From NCBI RefSeq assembly GCF_002234675.1, contig NC_019859.2, positions 29,011,973 to 29,075,972 on the forward strand: DNA of 64,000 nucleotides, given 5' to 3'. A program made the position numbers and the translations under genes. The stretch comes from Oryzias latipes (lineage: Eukaryota > Chordata > Actinopteri > Beloniformes > Adrianichthyidae). The notes beneath the pieces are model-generated. The model did not search any database, was not told the DNA's origin, and was given only the letters and a program-made list of their open reading frames with translations. Below, piece by piece: positions 1-12,713 of the stretch. The stretch's first letter is position 1. Each line of letters begins with the position of its first letter.

Positions 1-1513
1 GTTACCTTCCTAAGATTGATAAAAGTCACACGCAGGACCATGAGAATATTTGTTCCAAAAAAGTAAAGAGAAGAAAAATGAAAGCAAACTGCAGAAGATT
101 TTTCTTGTTGTTGGTGTTGAAACCATTGTGCAGATATGTTGGTTAAATTCTCTCAAAAGTCTTCAAGCTTTTGCTTTATGCTTCAGGGAAGACACAGGTG
201 ACATGCATGGTGGTGTTTAGGTGGGGAGATCACTGAAATCCAGCTAGCCATAAACACAGACATCTGAAACGTGGTTTCTGGCTGATGTTCTGTGTCTGTC
301 ATTAATGACTAGATTTCAAACGTTTCACCAACATTTGGACTTATTAATGCCTTTAAACTATTTTCAGACTTCACACCATTGTTTAGACTTTAAATAATCC
401 CAAATGTCAACATTCAATTTGGAAATCTTTGTATAAACGCATGTCAACATCTCTCCTGCTTCTGAGGTCTGCAGTGGTCAATGGTTGTATCATCAAAGAA
501 CGTGTGACATGGTTTTTGAAATCCATGTGGGGTTAATTATAGGTATACTGACAGTTTTTCTGCACCTTGGTCTCACCAAACTGCACCAGACTTTCAGCTC
601 CATCTACAGCTGAAGCTGCAGTACCCCTCTCCACCTGTCTGCTTCCACCTCACAACCGGGCCTCATTTGGTTTGACCACCACCTTTCACTTGTGGTGTCC
701 ACTCCAGAGTTTGAGGACTGCAGCAGTGACCAATAACCCTGCAACTGCAGCTCTGGTCTCTCTCCTTGACAAAGAAGGCACAGTGTGCGGCTTCCTCTGC
801 GTCTCCTGCCTCCTTCAGGAAGTGGTCAAAGCAAATAGGTGGCAGTATCTTACAGGTTCTTCTGTCAGACATTCCCAGTGGACTTTTACGTCTGTCAGAT
901 CTTCACAGCACTTTCTCCTTCCCTCTCAACATTTTTCCACTAGGAGGGGATCAGTTAATAGTTCAGCCCAAGTATGCAGAACATGAGGCCACCAGTCCAG
1001 TGCCATGACTACAAAGTGGATCATTGAGCTCTGGATCACTGCGTCCTAATGTCAGATGCCTTTCGGGCCTCATTCTGTTCTTTTCAAACACAGTCTGACA
1101 ACAACACAGCTCACATCCACATCAGGAAGAATAATCCTCCAAGACACCTTCCTTTAGGCTTTACTCCTGTTACCACTACAGTCCAGGGACATGTGATAGG
1201 CAGCTAAGAAAGTACTCAGATTACCTCTTAAAAAGTACTCAAAACCTCCCGTTTCTGAGTGTTTAGCAGTTTCTCAGATAGAAATGATTCATTTAGGGGA
1301 ATAATCGACCCTTTTCCAGTTTATCTCCAGCGTACTGATTATGTTCAGGTGTGGGTTTGGTGCTTTAGTGTTGTATCTAATTGGACAATGCCTTGCTCAA
1401 AGGCAAACAAGGTGAGACTTTTTTTCATGGTCCAGCCACAGAGAGGCTGATCCCACAGCTTTAATTCCTCCTAGCAACATGGACTTTAACATCCCTCCTC
1501 TTTCCTCCTCCAG
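1..1513. other. No gene recognised upstream of first receptor exon
   Basis: I see no exon with Ig-domain features and clean splice sites here. The open frames present are short, overlap on both strands and have no recognisable domain. Because the first receptor exon below starts in phase 1 and encodes a membrane-proximal-type Ig domain, this stretch is probably an intron, with the 5' exons further upstream. Confidence 0.5.
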
Positions 1514-4500
1514 CCTTTATTTCCAAACCAAAGATCTCCTTCTTCCTCTTCAAAGACGGGGCCAGTTACCAGGCCAACGTAACCTGCTGGTGCACCAGAG
1601 GAAGCCCTCCAGTGAACTTCTCGCTTTATCTGGACGACAGGAACATTGAAACTGTGACAGCTACAGAGAGCCTGGCTGCCTGGTTCCGAGTGGATGCATT
1701 CCCCGGGCTGGACATGGGCGAGGCCCGGTGCCGGGTGAAAACTGAGTTGCAACAATTGATGAGTGAGCCTGTCAGTCTGGAAGTAGGTGAGACCTGAGTG
1801 TGAAGGCCGTCTTCCACCGATTAGAGGCCTAGGTTCTGTTCCCTGTAATCTCCTTCTCCTTCTCACATCCAGTTCCAGTTGGAGGAAACGTGAAAGTGGA
1901 GTTGATATATCTGTACACAGCGACGACGAAGCTGGCCGCTGCCATGCTAAGATGTCACATCAGCAGAGGAACCTTCCCCCACATCTCCTGGCTCTTGAAT
2001 GGCTCCACGCTTCCTTCAGAGTCCCATGCAAATCCTCAAACTCATTTCCTCCTTCCTCACTTCCACATCCATGACCAAAGACAAACTCTCATCCTCTCCA
2101 AGCTTGACCCACAAGATTCTGGGTACTTCCGCTGCAGGGTCAGAGACAGCTACGACGACTCTGCGCCGTGGCTGGAGAGCTCAGCTGTGCTGGTCCAGGT
2201 CACAGGTGAAGAGATGAGGAGAAAAGGCGTCCAAACAGAAAATACCAAAATAGTTCAAGCAGAGGACAGCCTGCTTTCTTCAAACAAAGTCCAACAAGTT
2301 ATCTGCAAGTTACAAAAACATGACACAATACCACTGCAAGTATTTAGAAACGCACCAAGATAAGATAAATTACCTATTAACATGTTCAAAGAGTGCAGTT
2401 ACAATTCCTTGTTTTCAGTCTTCAAAGGAGCAAGGTGAGCCTTGACACCTATATAGGGAAAACAAATACTGCAGTAAACTGAAGGTTTCTGTAGACTGCT
2501 AGGTCTTTCAGCAGAAACATTTCCAGTTCCTATAGAAATGCCTCTGAGCTATTATAGCTGTTAGAATGATAAGTTCAGCAGAACCTGTAGGGTACTGGAA
2601 AACCTTATCCATCGTGGTGTAAGTACCGGTAACAATAAAAGATGGACTGGAGACGGTGACAAAACGGTTAAAAGTTTTAATAGAACTGACTTATACATGA
2701 TTCAATTCCTCGTACCGTGTCTCCATCAGTACAGTCTTATAAACTGATAGAAGCCATCAGAAGATATATGACAACCTTCATCTGCAACGGAAGAAGTCTC
2801 AAATTTGTTTGCTCTGAAGGTGTCCCTGGCAAACCTGTTACATGCCTGTTATAAGATAGTCCCTAGAATTAGTCATGGAGCTTTTCAGATAATCCTGCAT
2901 CCGTCCATCTTCTCCCGCTCATCCCCCGGGTTTGTGGGGGCAGCGGTCTAAGCTGCCTCTCCAGCGTGTTCCTGAATCTTCCCTGGGGTCTCCGCCCGGA
3001 GGGCCATGCCTGGAACACCTACCCAGGGGGGCGTCCAGGAGCCATTTCTGATCATTTGAGAAAACAAAACCCGTCTTTCTCAACATCTCATGTGGGTGCA
3101 CTAAGACCCCTTCAGGAACGCAAGAACCGACGGAGGAATAAAAACAGGCAGCTGTCTGTCACGTTCATTAGGTGGAGCCAAAAAAGACCCTTGCCCACCA
3201 CCAAAGCAAATTCCCTTTATTTTTCTTTACATATTAAGGCTCACAGTTGTAAAATAAAAATATGATCATAATTATAACTGCTAAATTACCAACAGATTAT
3301 TTTAAATTCGATTCATTTCAGACTTTCTAAGATTAAATTTGGCCGTTGTGAGATAATCATCCCAGAAAAAGAGGAGCGATAAAAACACGGACAACAGTTC
3401 AATCGAAGCTGAGCAGCAACAGGAAATCCCTTTGAATGGTTTTTCAAGCGAGTGTGGTTACCGTCAGTCAAGTCAGTAACTGACCACAGAGGTGTGATTA
3501 ACTCATGAGCAGATCTATTTTTTACGGTCATGCTGTTGGTGCAGAAGCGGGGAACGTGAAAACCTGAAACCATTCATTTCCTCCAGGCATTCTCTGCATG
3601 TGTCTTTAGCAGTTTCATGTTATCAAGCTTAATGTTTTCCTCTCTGCAGACCTCATAGATAGGGCTTCCGTATCAAAAGGCAACAAAGGGATTTCTGACC
3701 TTTTCTTGCAGATAAATCTGTCTGCTGTGTGAATACTGCAGCGGTGTCACTTTGTTTGTACACATGTGAAGGCCATAGTTCAAAAGCCTTAGCTCACATG
3801 TTTCAGCCCAGAGTAAAACTGTTACTGTGATTTAATAGCAAACACCAATGCAGAGTAACTAAAAACTGAACAGTGACAGTGTGAACCTGTAAAGCTGAAA
3901 GAACACTCAAAAGATGAGCAAAAAATAACAAACAGAGATTTATAAACACATTTAAAGGTCTTAAAGAAATGGTATAATCCATTCAATGATGCATGACGTG
4001 AAAAGGAAATGAAAATAAAAAAAACAACTAAACAGAGATATAAAAAGGTATAAAACTGTAAGTGGAATGCAGAGTGAAGAGTAGAAAGTTTCTACCATCA
4101 ACCTGAAGGAGCAGTTCTCTGAAGTACTGAGAGGCTTTGCTGTTTGTGGTGACCGGAAAGGTTCTGCAGGAACTGAAAGTGGGCCATAGGAACCAAAAAG
4201 GTTGAACCTGATTTTGAGATTCCAATGCAGCAGGACCCATCTACTCAGACCACTATGTTAACTATCACTGATTTAGAAGTGGCTGAAGCAAAGCTAAAGA
4301 TGGATCTAATGTTCCTAAAAACGCATAAAAAGCAGAAAACGATCCTGTTACTGGGTAGAATACAGACCGGAAGTCTGAACAAACTGGAACTTGGAACAAA
4401 CTCATTAATGGCTAGAAATCTGCATAAAACCGCAACTGTAAATGTACACACGAACATGGACTTTTTTTTTCATAAAATGAGTTCATGTCAAACCGACCAT

Positions 4501-6051
4501 TGTCTGCAGAATGCTGAAGAGTTTTCAAACTTGTTTCAAAAACCAGAAAAGTGGGTCAAAGCAAAGCTCAAGCAGGAACCTCCTGAAGAAACTGAACTCT
4601 CTGATGCCTTTCAGCTTTTACACCCAGACTTTTTCATTCAAGCTTTGCAACAAACACTAGCTTCATTCATAATCCATTTAGCTTTTCAAAGATGAGGCTA
4701 CAGTTCTTTCACAAGCAGTGATAACAGAAATACTAGTAACACTACTGTAGTTTGAGATTGTGAAGAATGTTAACATTTACTTTGAAGTTTTTAGATTTTC
4801 TAGACAAATGCAAATTTCTCAGTATTTTGCTCCACTCTATTTTTTTCTTTTTCTAAGAAACAATTTTAATAGACAAGTTTGTTTGGATAATTAAACGTGT
4901 AAAAAAGACATGGTGCCACATTTGGTCCCGGACTGTTGCTTGAAATCCTCTGACTTGAGAGTTATTGTATCATAACTTCTGTTGAAGAAAAAGTGTTTTT
5001 GATCCTTTAGAAGAATCCTGACTTTTTATTCTTTGTTCTGCTCTTCTTGTGACCGTTTCCATTCTTTCACCATCTTTCAGACAAGATCCTAAACTCTTTT
5101 TTCGAAGGAACATCTCCTACCGACCCCCCCCGAGGTAAATGACTTCTCCGTAGGCTTCATGGATCAATTACAGAGCTGCGAAACTGTCTTTTCATTTTTT
5201 TCAGAGTGTCTACCGTCCCTCACAGAGGTGATCGTGGTCACGCTGTCTTGTTTCTTCGTGCTGGTGCTGGGAGTGGGATCCGTCTCTCTGATCAAGATCC
5301 TTGAACACAACCGAGGTCTGTGAGTCTATGGGGCGGGGGGGTCTTCACCTACAGAAATGTATACTCTCAGATGTTTGTTTGTTTTTCTCTCCATGCCCCC
5401 TGCTCTGCGTTTCCAGCCCTCAGCAGCGTTTCTTTAGCGAAGTAAGTTCAGCCTGAGACCATAAATCCAGGTTTGTTTGTTTTATTGAACATTTGTACCA
5501 AGGCCAAAAAAGCTCACTAAACTGCGGATGAGAACAATGTAAGCTAGAAAGCAATGTCCAATATGTTGACAGGACATGCGCTGAAAGTCCACTGAGCATC
5601 TGCAAATCTAGAGACAATAGAGACACATATGGACCCATAATCTCTGAAATCACTTAGAGGGCTCTAAAAAGTGGGTCGGCCATTTTTTAGCGGAAGTTTA
5701 CTTTGCCCACTTCTGCCCCTCCAAAATAAGGCGACTGGGCGGGACAAAGGAAAGGGACAGGGTCCAGTCATACACGCGCCCTCCCAAAGATAAGAACCAC
5801 TGCTCCTAAAAAGGGTTCTTGTGCAGGCCTGGAGCAGAGGGGAACCGACGGCTCCACTGCTAACGTGATGACAGCTAGCTTGATTGTTGCCCCCCACACC
5901 CCAACCCATTTAACCAGACTGATGGCATAGCAATAAGCTTTAAGAAGACTGTTTAACTTTTTTTTTCTTTTCCTTTATTTATTTTTTAATAGATTATGAA
6001 GACGTTGTTGATGTGTAGAAGTCGTTTCTGATTTGTAAATTATTCAATAAA
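1514..6051 (+). CDS. PECAM1/Fc-receptor-like Ig receptor, copy 1 (5' partial)
   Basis: Cell-surface immunoglobulin-superfamily receptor; ligand unknown. Exons I can support: 1514-1786 (Ig domain beginning KPKISFFLF, with cysteines in NVTCWC and EARCRV), 1873-2205 (Ig domain beginning VPVGG, Cys in MLRCHI, Trp in ISWLL, closing DSGYFRC), 5081-5134 (stalk) and 5205-5315 or 5319 (membrane segment around EVIVVTLSCFFVLVLGVG). Phases join cleanly (all phase 1) up to the membrane exon. The cytoplasmic tail is unresolved: small candidate exons lie at 5417-5440 and about 5991-6017 (a reading YEDVVDV followed by a stop), but I cannot make both join in frame. AATAAA at 6046-6051 marks the 3' end. Both Ig exons align domain for domain with the last two of copy 2, so this is a tandem paralogue. 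Signal peptide and outer domains must lie outside the window. PECAM1-like and FCRL-like are both possible assignments. Confidence 0.75.
2887..3056 (-). mobile_element. 3' tail of a Rex-type non-LTR retrotransposon
   Basis: On the minus strand the segment reads as the end of a LINE reverse-transcriptase ORF, with a run like GVPGMALRAETPGKIQEHAG followed by a stop, then the GATGGACGGATG tail usual for these fish elements. It is a short 5'-truncated, decayed copy inside an intron of the first receptor. The family name rests on remembered family features only. Confidence 0.55.
6046..6051 (+). other. Poly(A) signal of receptor copy 1
   Basis: Canonical AATAAA about 30 bases after the last candidate tail exon, followed by a T/G-rich stretch. 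It fits the end of the first receptor transcript. Confidence 0.55.
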
Positions 6052-6099
6052 AGCAATCCACCAAGTCTGCAACTTTATTATCTGCGTGTGTGAAACATC

Positions 6100-8150
6100 C
6101 AAATGTCAGTTTCCGCATGTCAGGCACAACTGTCTCCATAAATCCTTATTTGGAGGAGAACTGTAAATAGCAGCTTTTTTTTTCTTTTAAGTCTAAGGCT
6201 CTTTATCAGTTTCCTAATTGGCTCTTTTTTACCCAAAGAAACTTTCCAAATGCGTTTTGTTTTTTTGTATTTTATTTTTGTTTTTAGCACTTGGCTACTG
6301 ACTTAGAAATCCGAGCCGATGCTTAAAATCACGTGACGCGTCAAGACAGACCATGTGGTGAAGAGAATCCGGTAGTTTTCCAAAATAAAACTTCCTTCAA
6401 ATATAACTGAAGTTAGCCTATGCATTTTATTCGGTCTGTAGCTCAGTACCAAGTGACCCAAGGACCGGTAGTGGTCCGTGGCCCGGTGACCACTGAACTA
6501 GAAGTTGCTCCTTTCTAAAACCTGCCTTCAGTGGTCATTTGAGGAACTGAAACATTTACTGCTTGCTTCCAATTCAGCAGTTAAGAAACAAATGAATCAC
6601 ATTGAGATAGGTGCTGTTCAAAACTTTTACGCCAAAGCTTTAGCTCCAGTGTTTACTTTCTTTTGGCGACCGTTACGCTTCAACCGTATCCACACTTAAT
6701 GCAATTCCAGCAGATTCTCAAGCAGAGAAAAGCAGTTTTGCGCTGACAAGCAACACTTTCCTGTATTGAAGTGTTTACGGAATCAACGTAGATCAGCCGA
6801 TTCCGTTTACGTTTGTAAAATGAAAAGCTGCTTTTTCCTGCTTTAGAATCACCTGATTCATTGTGATCACATGAAAGGTAAAAGATTTATGGTATGTCAA
6901 AGAGCATGTTGGCAGCAACAGCTCTGGTGTTGAAGGGTTAAAAACTGCTCTGGTCAGTTTCACAGAAGTTTCTACGCAGGTCAAGGGTTCAAGAACACTT
7001 ACAGATTTGTATAAATATATACCTGATAGGCACTTAAATATTGGTTTTACACTGTATAACCCTTGTATTATCCTATGGGGTTCAGATGACCTGATCCTTA
7101 CATAGACGTGTTATCCCTACCATGACAAAGGCGAATAAAGGTGAAGAGGATTTCATGTAATCCATGGACACCAGTGAAGATCACAAATCATTGAAGAAAA
7201 AAGGTTTAGCGGACTGTCTAGTGGGTCTAGGTGACCCAATTCCCAATGTTAAAAGTGCCTAGGATAGCACAAGGGTTAAAACGTCAGAGTTTGATTTGTA
7301 ACCTGCATGGTTGCTGCTTTTTACAGTCACTTGATTTTTCTCAGCCAGTTTATGCCTTGTTTCATCCAGCTGTGCTGCATGGCCTCTCTCTGAGCCGAGG
7401 TCACACCAGAGTTTACCAGCAGAACTCCAAGTCCAGGACCGAGCAATGCAGGAATCTACAAACAACAGCCAGAGAGCCACACTGTCCACTGAAACCAACC
7501 ATCTCCAGTCAGTCCACTGTTGATTCATCAAATGACCACCGGCACAAATTTTCCTTTTTTACTTTAGAACTGCTTTGCACTCTCAAAATATAAGTGTCAT
7601 TAAAAAAAATTGGAAAAAAAGAGAAGATGCTGCTCCATGGTAACCACGGTAACCTTTTCCTTATGAACCAAAGCTGAATCAGGTATGAACCGAGCTAGTG
7701 TCAAACTTTTCTCTTCAGACATTTTTGCTCTATTGGTAAAAAAATAACAATTTGTATGATTTAAAATCTATATTTTGCTCTTGTTTTCATTCTGGTCCAA
7801 AAAATGTCCCAGTTTGTCCAGCACGATGACTGTACACTTGGAATAAACATAAATCTGTCAAAATTCTCTTTATTTAAGACTTATTGTTTGTTCTCTCTGA
7901 AAGTTATTTGTTAGGTATTGTGTCTTTTTCAGGTGTGTAAAGTTAGTTGAAGGAAAATTGGACATGACTTGGTTGCTTCCTCAGTGGCCAGTGCTGTAGT
8001 TTTGTATCAAACATGGCAGCTAACTGCCCGATGCTTCAGACAGGGAGGGGACAGCACTATCAGTGGCTTGCACATGCTTGTGAGCTGGTGTCACAGCACA
8101 GACGCTCTTGCTGCCCTGGAGCTGCAGGACAGGCTCTCGTTTTCTGCAGG
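6100..8150. other. Intergenic spacer between the two receptors
   Basis: Apart from the piggyBac-type MITE at 7060-7275 I recognise nothing. Open frames are short and unlike known proteins. The promoter of the second receptor should lie in the last part, but no clear core element stands out. Confidence 0.4.
7060..7275. mobile_element. piggyBac-type MITE, copy 1
   Basis: 216-bp segment with terminal inverted repeats beginning CCCTTGT and ending ACAAGGG, followed by TTAA at 7276-7279 (left flank ATAA, one base off). A second copy about 80-85% identical by eye lies at 51840-52054, also followed by TTAA. Short terminal repeats plus a TTAA target are the hallmark of piggyBac-mobilised elements. 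No coding capacity. Confidence 0.7.
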
Positions 8151-11100
8151 ATGCTTGTTTCCTTCTCAATTGTTGTTCTTGGTGAGTGATTGACACAAAC
8201 TGCTTACGTTCAGGCGTTCACACCTCGAGGTTCAGTTTGGACCCTCATGAACTTGTCATGTCTTGTTGGGCCTGCAGGGTTGTGTTGCGGCGGCGGTGAC
8301 AGCGGTTCGTCAGTTGGTTTGTTAGCCGATTTTGCAGCTGCTAGTTTCTTGCGCGTGCTCACACAGGCTGGTTTCATGTTTCCTCACAGATGAATTGTCG
8401 CTGGGCCGTCCAAAGCTTTTCGGCCCCTCAGAGGCTCTGGTCACAGAGATCGAGAGCTTTATCTGTGAAGTGCCAATTCACCCTCAAAATGAGTCCATCC
8501 TTCTACGCTTATTCAAGTAAGAGCCCCTCCCCATACGGGTAAAGTGCAGCATGATGGTGGTGAGGTCTTCGCCAACTACCAGCATTTTTGCAGGGAGGGG
8601 GACCGCACCAACGTGCTGGGGGAATACACCTCTATGAGGGGGGAGATTGGTGTCATTCCAAAAAAGATCCAGCTGTCCCATGAAGGTTACCTGGAGTGTG
8701 TGGCCAGCGTGCAGAACAACTCGGCCATTAGTCCAACTGTCAGTCAAACCCACTACTTAAAGGTCATTGGTGAGTCCCTTTGATGAGTAGAGTGAGATCA
8801 ATAATAACATGTACTGTATGTCCATCACAGGATGTGAAGATTAAATGTGGCTTACTTCCGTTGTCCTGCAGAGCCAGTGAAGGGGGCACAGATCACCCCC
8901 TCAGGTCCTGTGGAGCTCTTTGAAGGGGGTGAAGTGGAGCTGCAGTGCAGACTCAGTGCTGGTAATCATGTGTCCTTCATGTGGCTGCGTGACGGACAGA
9001 TCATCTCCTCCTCCCTCATCCCTGCAGACGACAGCTTCGTGATCAGCCGGTAAGACCCGCCACAGCTCGCTTATGGTGGTTCCTGCAGACCTGAGGTTTC
9101 ACCTCAAACAGGGACAGGTTGGAGATTTTTCACACAACTCAGAATCTAGCTTTTACAACTCTAAAGGGGTTTTTGCCCTCTGGGTAATCCACATTTCCTC
9201 CTCATATGAGAAGGAATGAGACTTGTTACAAACACTTTTAAAAGTTCTCAGTAGGGTTGAGGTCCGGGTATGTTGGGGGCCACACCATCAGTTTATCTCT
9301 TTTTGTGCTCATAGCAGCAAATGATGTAGAGGTATTCCTTGCAGCATAAGATGGTGCAGTGTCATACATGAAAATGATTTTGTTATGGAAAGCATGGTTC
9401 TTCTTTTTGGGCTATGGAAGAAAGTGGTCAGTCAGAAAGTCCACCTACTTTTCAGAGGTCATTTTCACACCTTCAATCCCAATGATTCCGGCCCAAACCA
9501 TGACTCTACCACGTACTCGCTGGAGTCGCTAACCTTGTATGGCAGAAATCTCTGATTCTGCCTCTAACTCCACAAACTTGTGTGTGCTCGGAATCAGCCA
9601 CAAATCTCTTAATAGTATGATGATCATATATAGAATATTAATGTATTTCTGACATATATGTCTAAATGTGTAAACCGTGTAAATTCAAAATTGAATTAAA
9701 TCAAATCAAATGGACCGAAAAACTGGAAAAACTTGTGGCTCGAATCGATCTAGACTCTGGCGAATTAAATCGGATTGATTCTGGAAATGATTTGTGATAC
9801 CCAGCCCTGGCTGGGATGGTGGCCCTGATTTTCTCATACCAGTAATTCTCACATTTATCGACTGACAAACAGGTTTAACTTTAAAAGAACTGATCAACAG
9901 GAAGAAAATTTCAAATATGTGGCTGGCAGGAACCAACATTTTACGACATAAGGACAAGTAGCTGAATCCAATCATTGCGTGTCGCAACACAACACAACGT
10001 TTTTTATGAAAATGCAGGAAAACATGGTCACAAAAACTGTTAAAATTACCCTGAAAATGGTTAAAAATCGTGAATCCCAGTTCTTTATTAAAGCTTGTGT
10101 TGCACAGTTGCTGAAAAAGAAAAAGAAATAATAAGAATTCTGTGTTCCTCAGAGCGACCGTGAAGGACAGCGGTTCCTACACCTGTGTGGCTACCAACAG
10201 CTTCAACAACACAAAGGTCTTCAACACCAGCAGCCCTGAGCTCCATGTCACAGTCAAAGGTCTGACCGCAGCCTTCAATGCTCAGTCATGTTTTTTAAGA
10301 GCATTTTGGAGTTATGTTTCCCCTCCTGTTTCCTCAGCACGGGTGTCAAACCCCGACATCTCTTTCACAGTGTTAAAGGAGAGTTACCAAAGTTATTTTT
10401 GCGTGATCTCCTGCCAGTCAAGCAAAGGAACTCCTCCGATCAGGTTTTCACTCTTCAACGGCACAGATCTAGTCAGCAATGTGACCGTTCAGCAGAGACG
10501 CGCTACATTTAAAGTTCCTGTGGTCCTGGACCAGCATTTGGGATTGTTCCAGTGCAGAGCAACCAACAGCAACCAGACTAGCAGCAGTCTCTGGATGCCC
10601 TTAGAAATCGGTGTGTAAACTTGTGAACACGTAGTGTACATTACAGGGGCTGAGAGAGCTTAAAATAACCTCCAATTCTGTCCTGGAGGAACACCTCAAT
10701 TCTAAAAAAACACCATGCATACAACCAGACAATTAAGTACAGCATTTAAGCCACACAACACTGAATATGGCTTTTGATTAAGCACCCAACATCTGTTCCA
10801 GATTTAAACCCAACAAGGAAGTACCACACACTGCAGTTCCTCCACAGGAGGAAAAAATCTCCATTGACTTCTATGTCAAACAATCTGCTTTACACCTCAC
10901 TGTTTTGCTGTCTTTGGATTGTTGTTGGATTGGGTGGAGTAACTTTGACCATTAAGTTATTGTGACTCTGGATTAACTTCAGTCATGGTTCCTGCCCACT
11001 TCAGGATTCATTTTTGGCAAGCAGAATCCAATGTCAAAGCAAAGATTATCCATCCAGCGTGTTTATGTCTTTGCTTTTAATTTAATTGCTTTTAATTTAC

Positions 11101-12674
11101 TTTATTTGCTTTTGGGTCAGCAGTTAAGGGTAAAGTTAAGGGTATGGCTAAGGATAAAACCAGATTGAAACAGCTTAAAAACTGCAGTTTTAGTACAGCT
11201 CAAATCAGTCTCGGGGGTTCTTTACAAAGAGAACCATTAAAACAAAAAAATGAATCGTAAAAGTTAAGATGAGAGATATTTGGCACGAGTCCAAATGGAT
11301 GATTGCAGATGCCGAGCGTTTTTGCAGTGTGTGTTGGATTTGTATTTAAATTAGCATTTTTATTGCAAGTTGAAATTATCTCTGGCTGCTTTTCTAAATG
11401 ATTTGTAGTTGCAATTTTTCATCTTACTTGCCTTTTTTAATCTCAATACTCAGTCCCAGTCGGTGGGCCTGTAACCATGCGCTACAACTATGACGTGGCA
11501 GAAAACTATGAAGTCATCTTCTTGAGGCTCTACTGCAAGCCAGACAGAGGTTCTCATCCACGCTTCCAATGGTATCTCAACAAGTACCCCCTTCATGACC
11601 GAGGAAGCTTCTACTATGTGTTCAACCAACTGCCAGGACAGTCCATCCTGGTGGTTTCTGTGGGGAAGGTCAGCGCAGGGATCTACCACTGTGAAGTGTC
11701 TGACAGCTTTGACAACAGCACTGTCATTAACAGCAGGAAGCGCTATCTGGATAGAAAAGGTACAGCTGACACTGCAAGAACAAAACCTCCCAGTGAAAGG
11801 TAAAGGACACACTTTCATGTCCTCTTAATCTTTCAGTGTTGAACCATATTCCAGTTTTAGTGGCCGCTGTTGTGTTCGGGTCTTTTTCCGTCATCGTCCT
11901 CCTGGTGTCTGCCTGCTGTGCGGCAGGCGTGGCTTTCAGTAAGTCTATGGACGGCTTTTATCTGCATTTGCTCCTCGTCAGTTCATTCGGTAAAATAATT
12001 TTGCTGTTTTTCCAGGAAGGAAGAGGAACATAGAAACATCTCTGTGAGTATTTCCTTTTTTCAATCGTGATTGCTTGGTGAACAATTTTTTTTAGAAGAC
12101 AGACAACTGATTTTCCACCCATCTTTGTTTTTCATAGAGCCCTACATCGACAGTTTTTGAGTAGGCTTCCTACAATGTTCAACCTTACATTTGTGAACAC
12201 TGTTGAATTCCTCTTCTTTTATGATATATGTTAGTAATCTTACAGCTGGGAAGGCCAAGAACCAGAGAAACTGGGTCAAACTTGAAGTCCTCTTTCAGAG
12301 TTTTTCGCATTTCAAGTAAGACATCTCTCCAGTAAATCTGTATCTTAATACAAGAACAGAAATAATGAGTGAGATTGCTGATCTCCATCTTACACTTAAG
12401 GGAGAATGGAGCGACATCCTTTCTGTATCGGAGAGACGGCTTGGGGCAATATGTGCTCGATGCAGTATCAATAGTTGTATTGCTCTTGTCTGGTTTACAC
12501 ACTGTTATTTTCCTTGCATTATCCCAAATATCTTCACACATCTCTTCCATTATTGCAACACCAAGCCCCCTCTCCCAGACCCCTTCAACCCGTATCTAAG
12601 AACTAGCATTGAAACATTTACTCAGGGCGGCGTAAAAGGATCTCATTGAGGCCTCTCCCTGACGGAGAAGCGTC

Positions 12675-12713
<39 letters not shown>

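Noticed and set aside
4225-4695. 156-codon plus open frame
   Set aside because: Lies between the Ig and stalk exons of receptor copy 1, has no domain or splice-phase fit, and looks like intronic chance.
12677-12710. T34 run as a plus-strand polypyrimidine tract or terminator
   Set aside because: Better explained as the poly(A) tail of the minus-strand L1.
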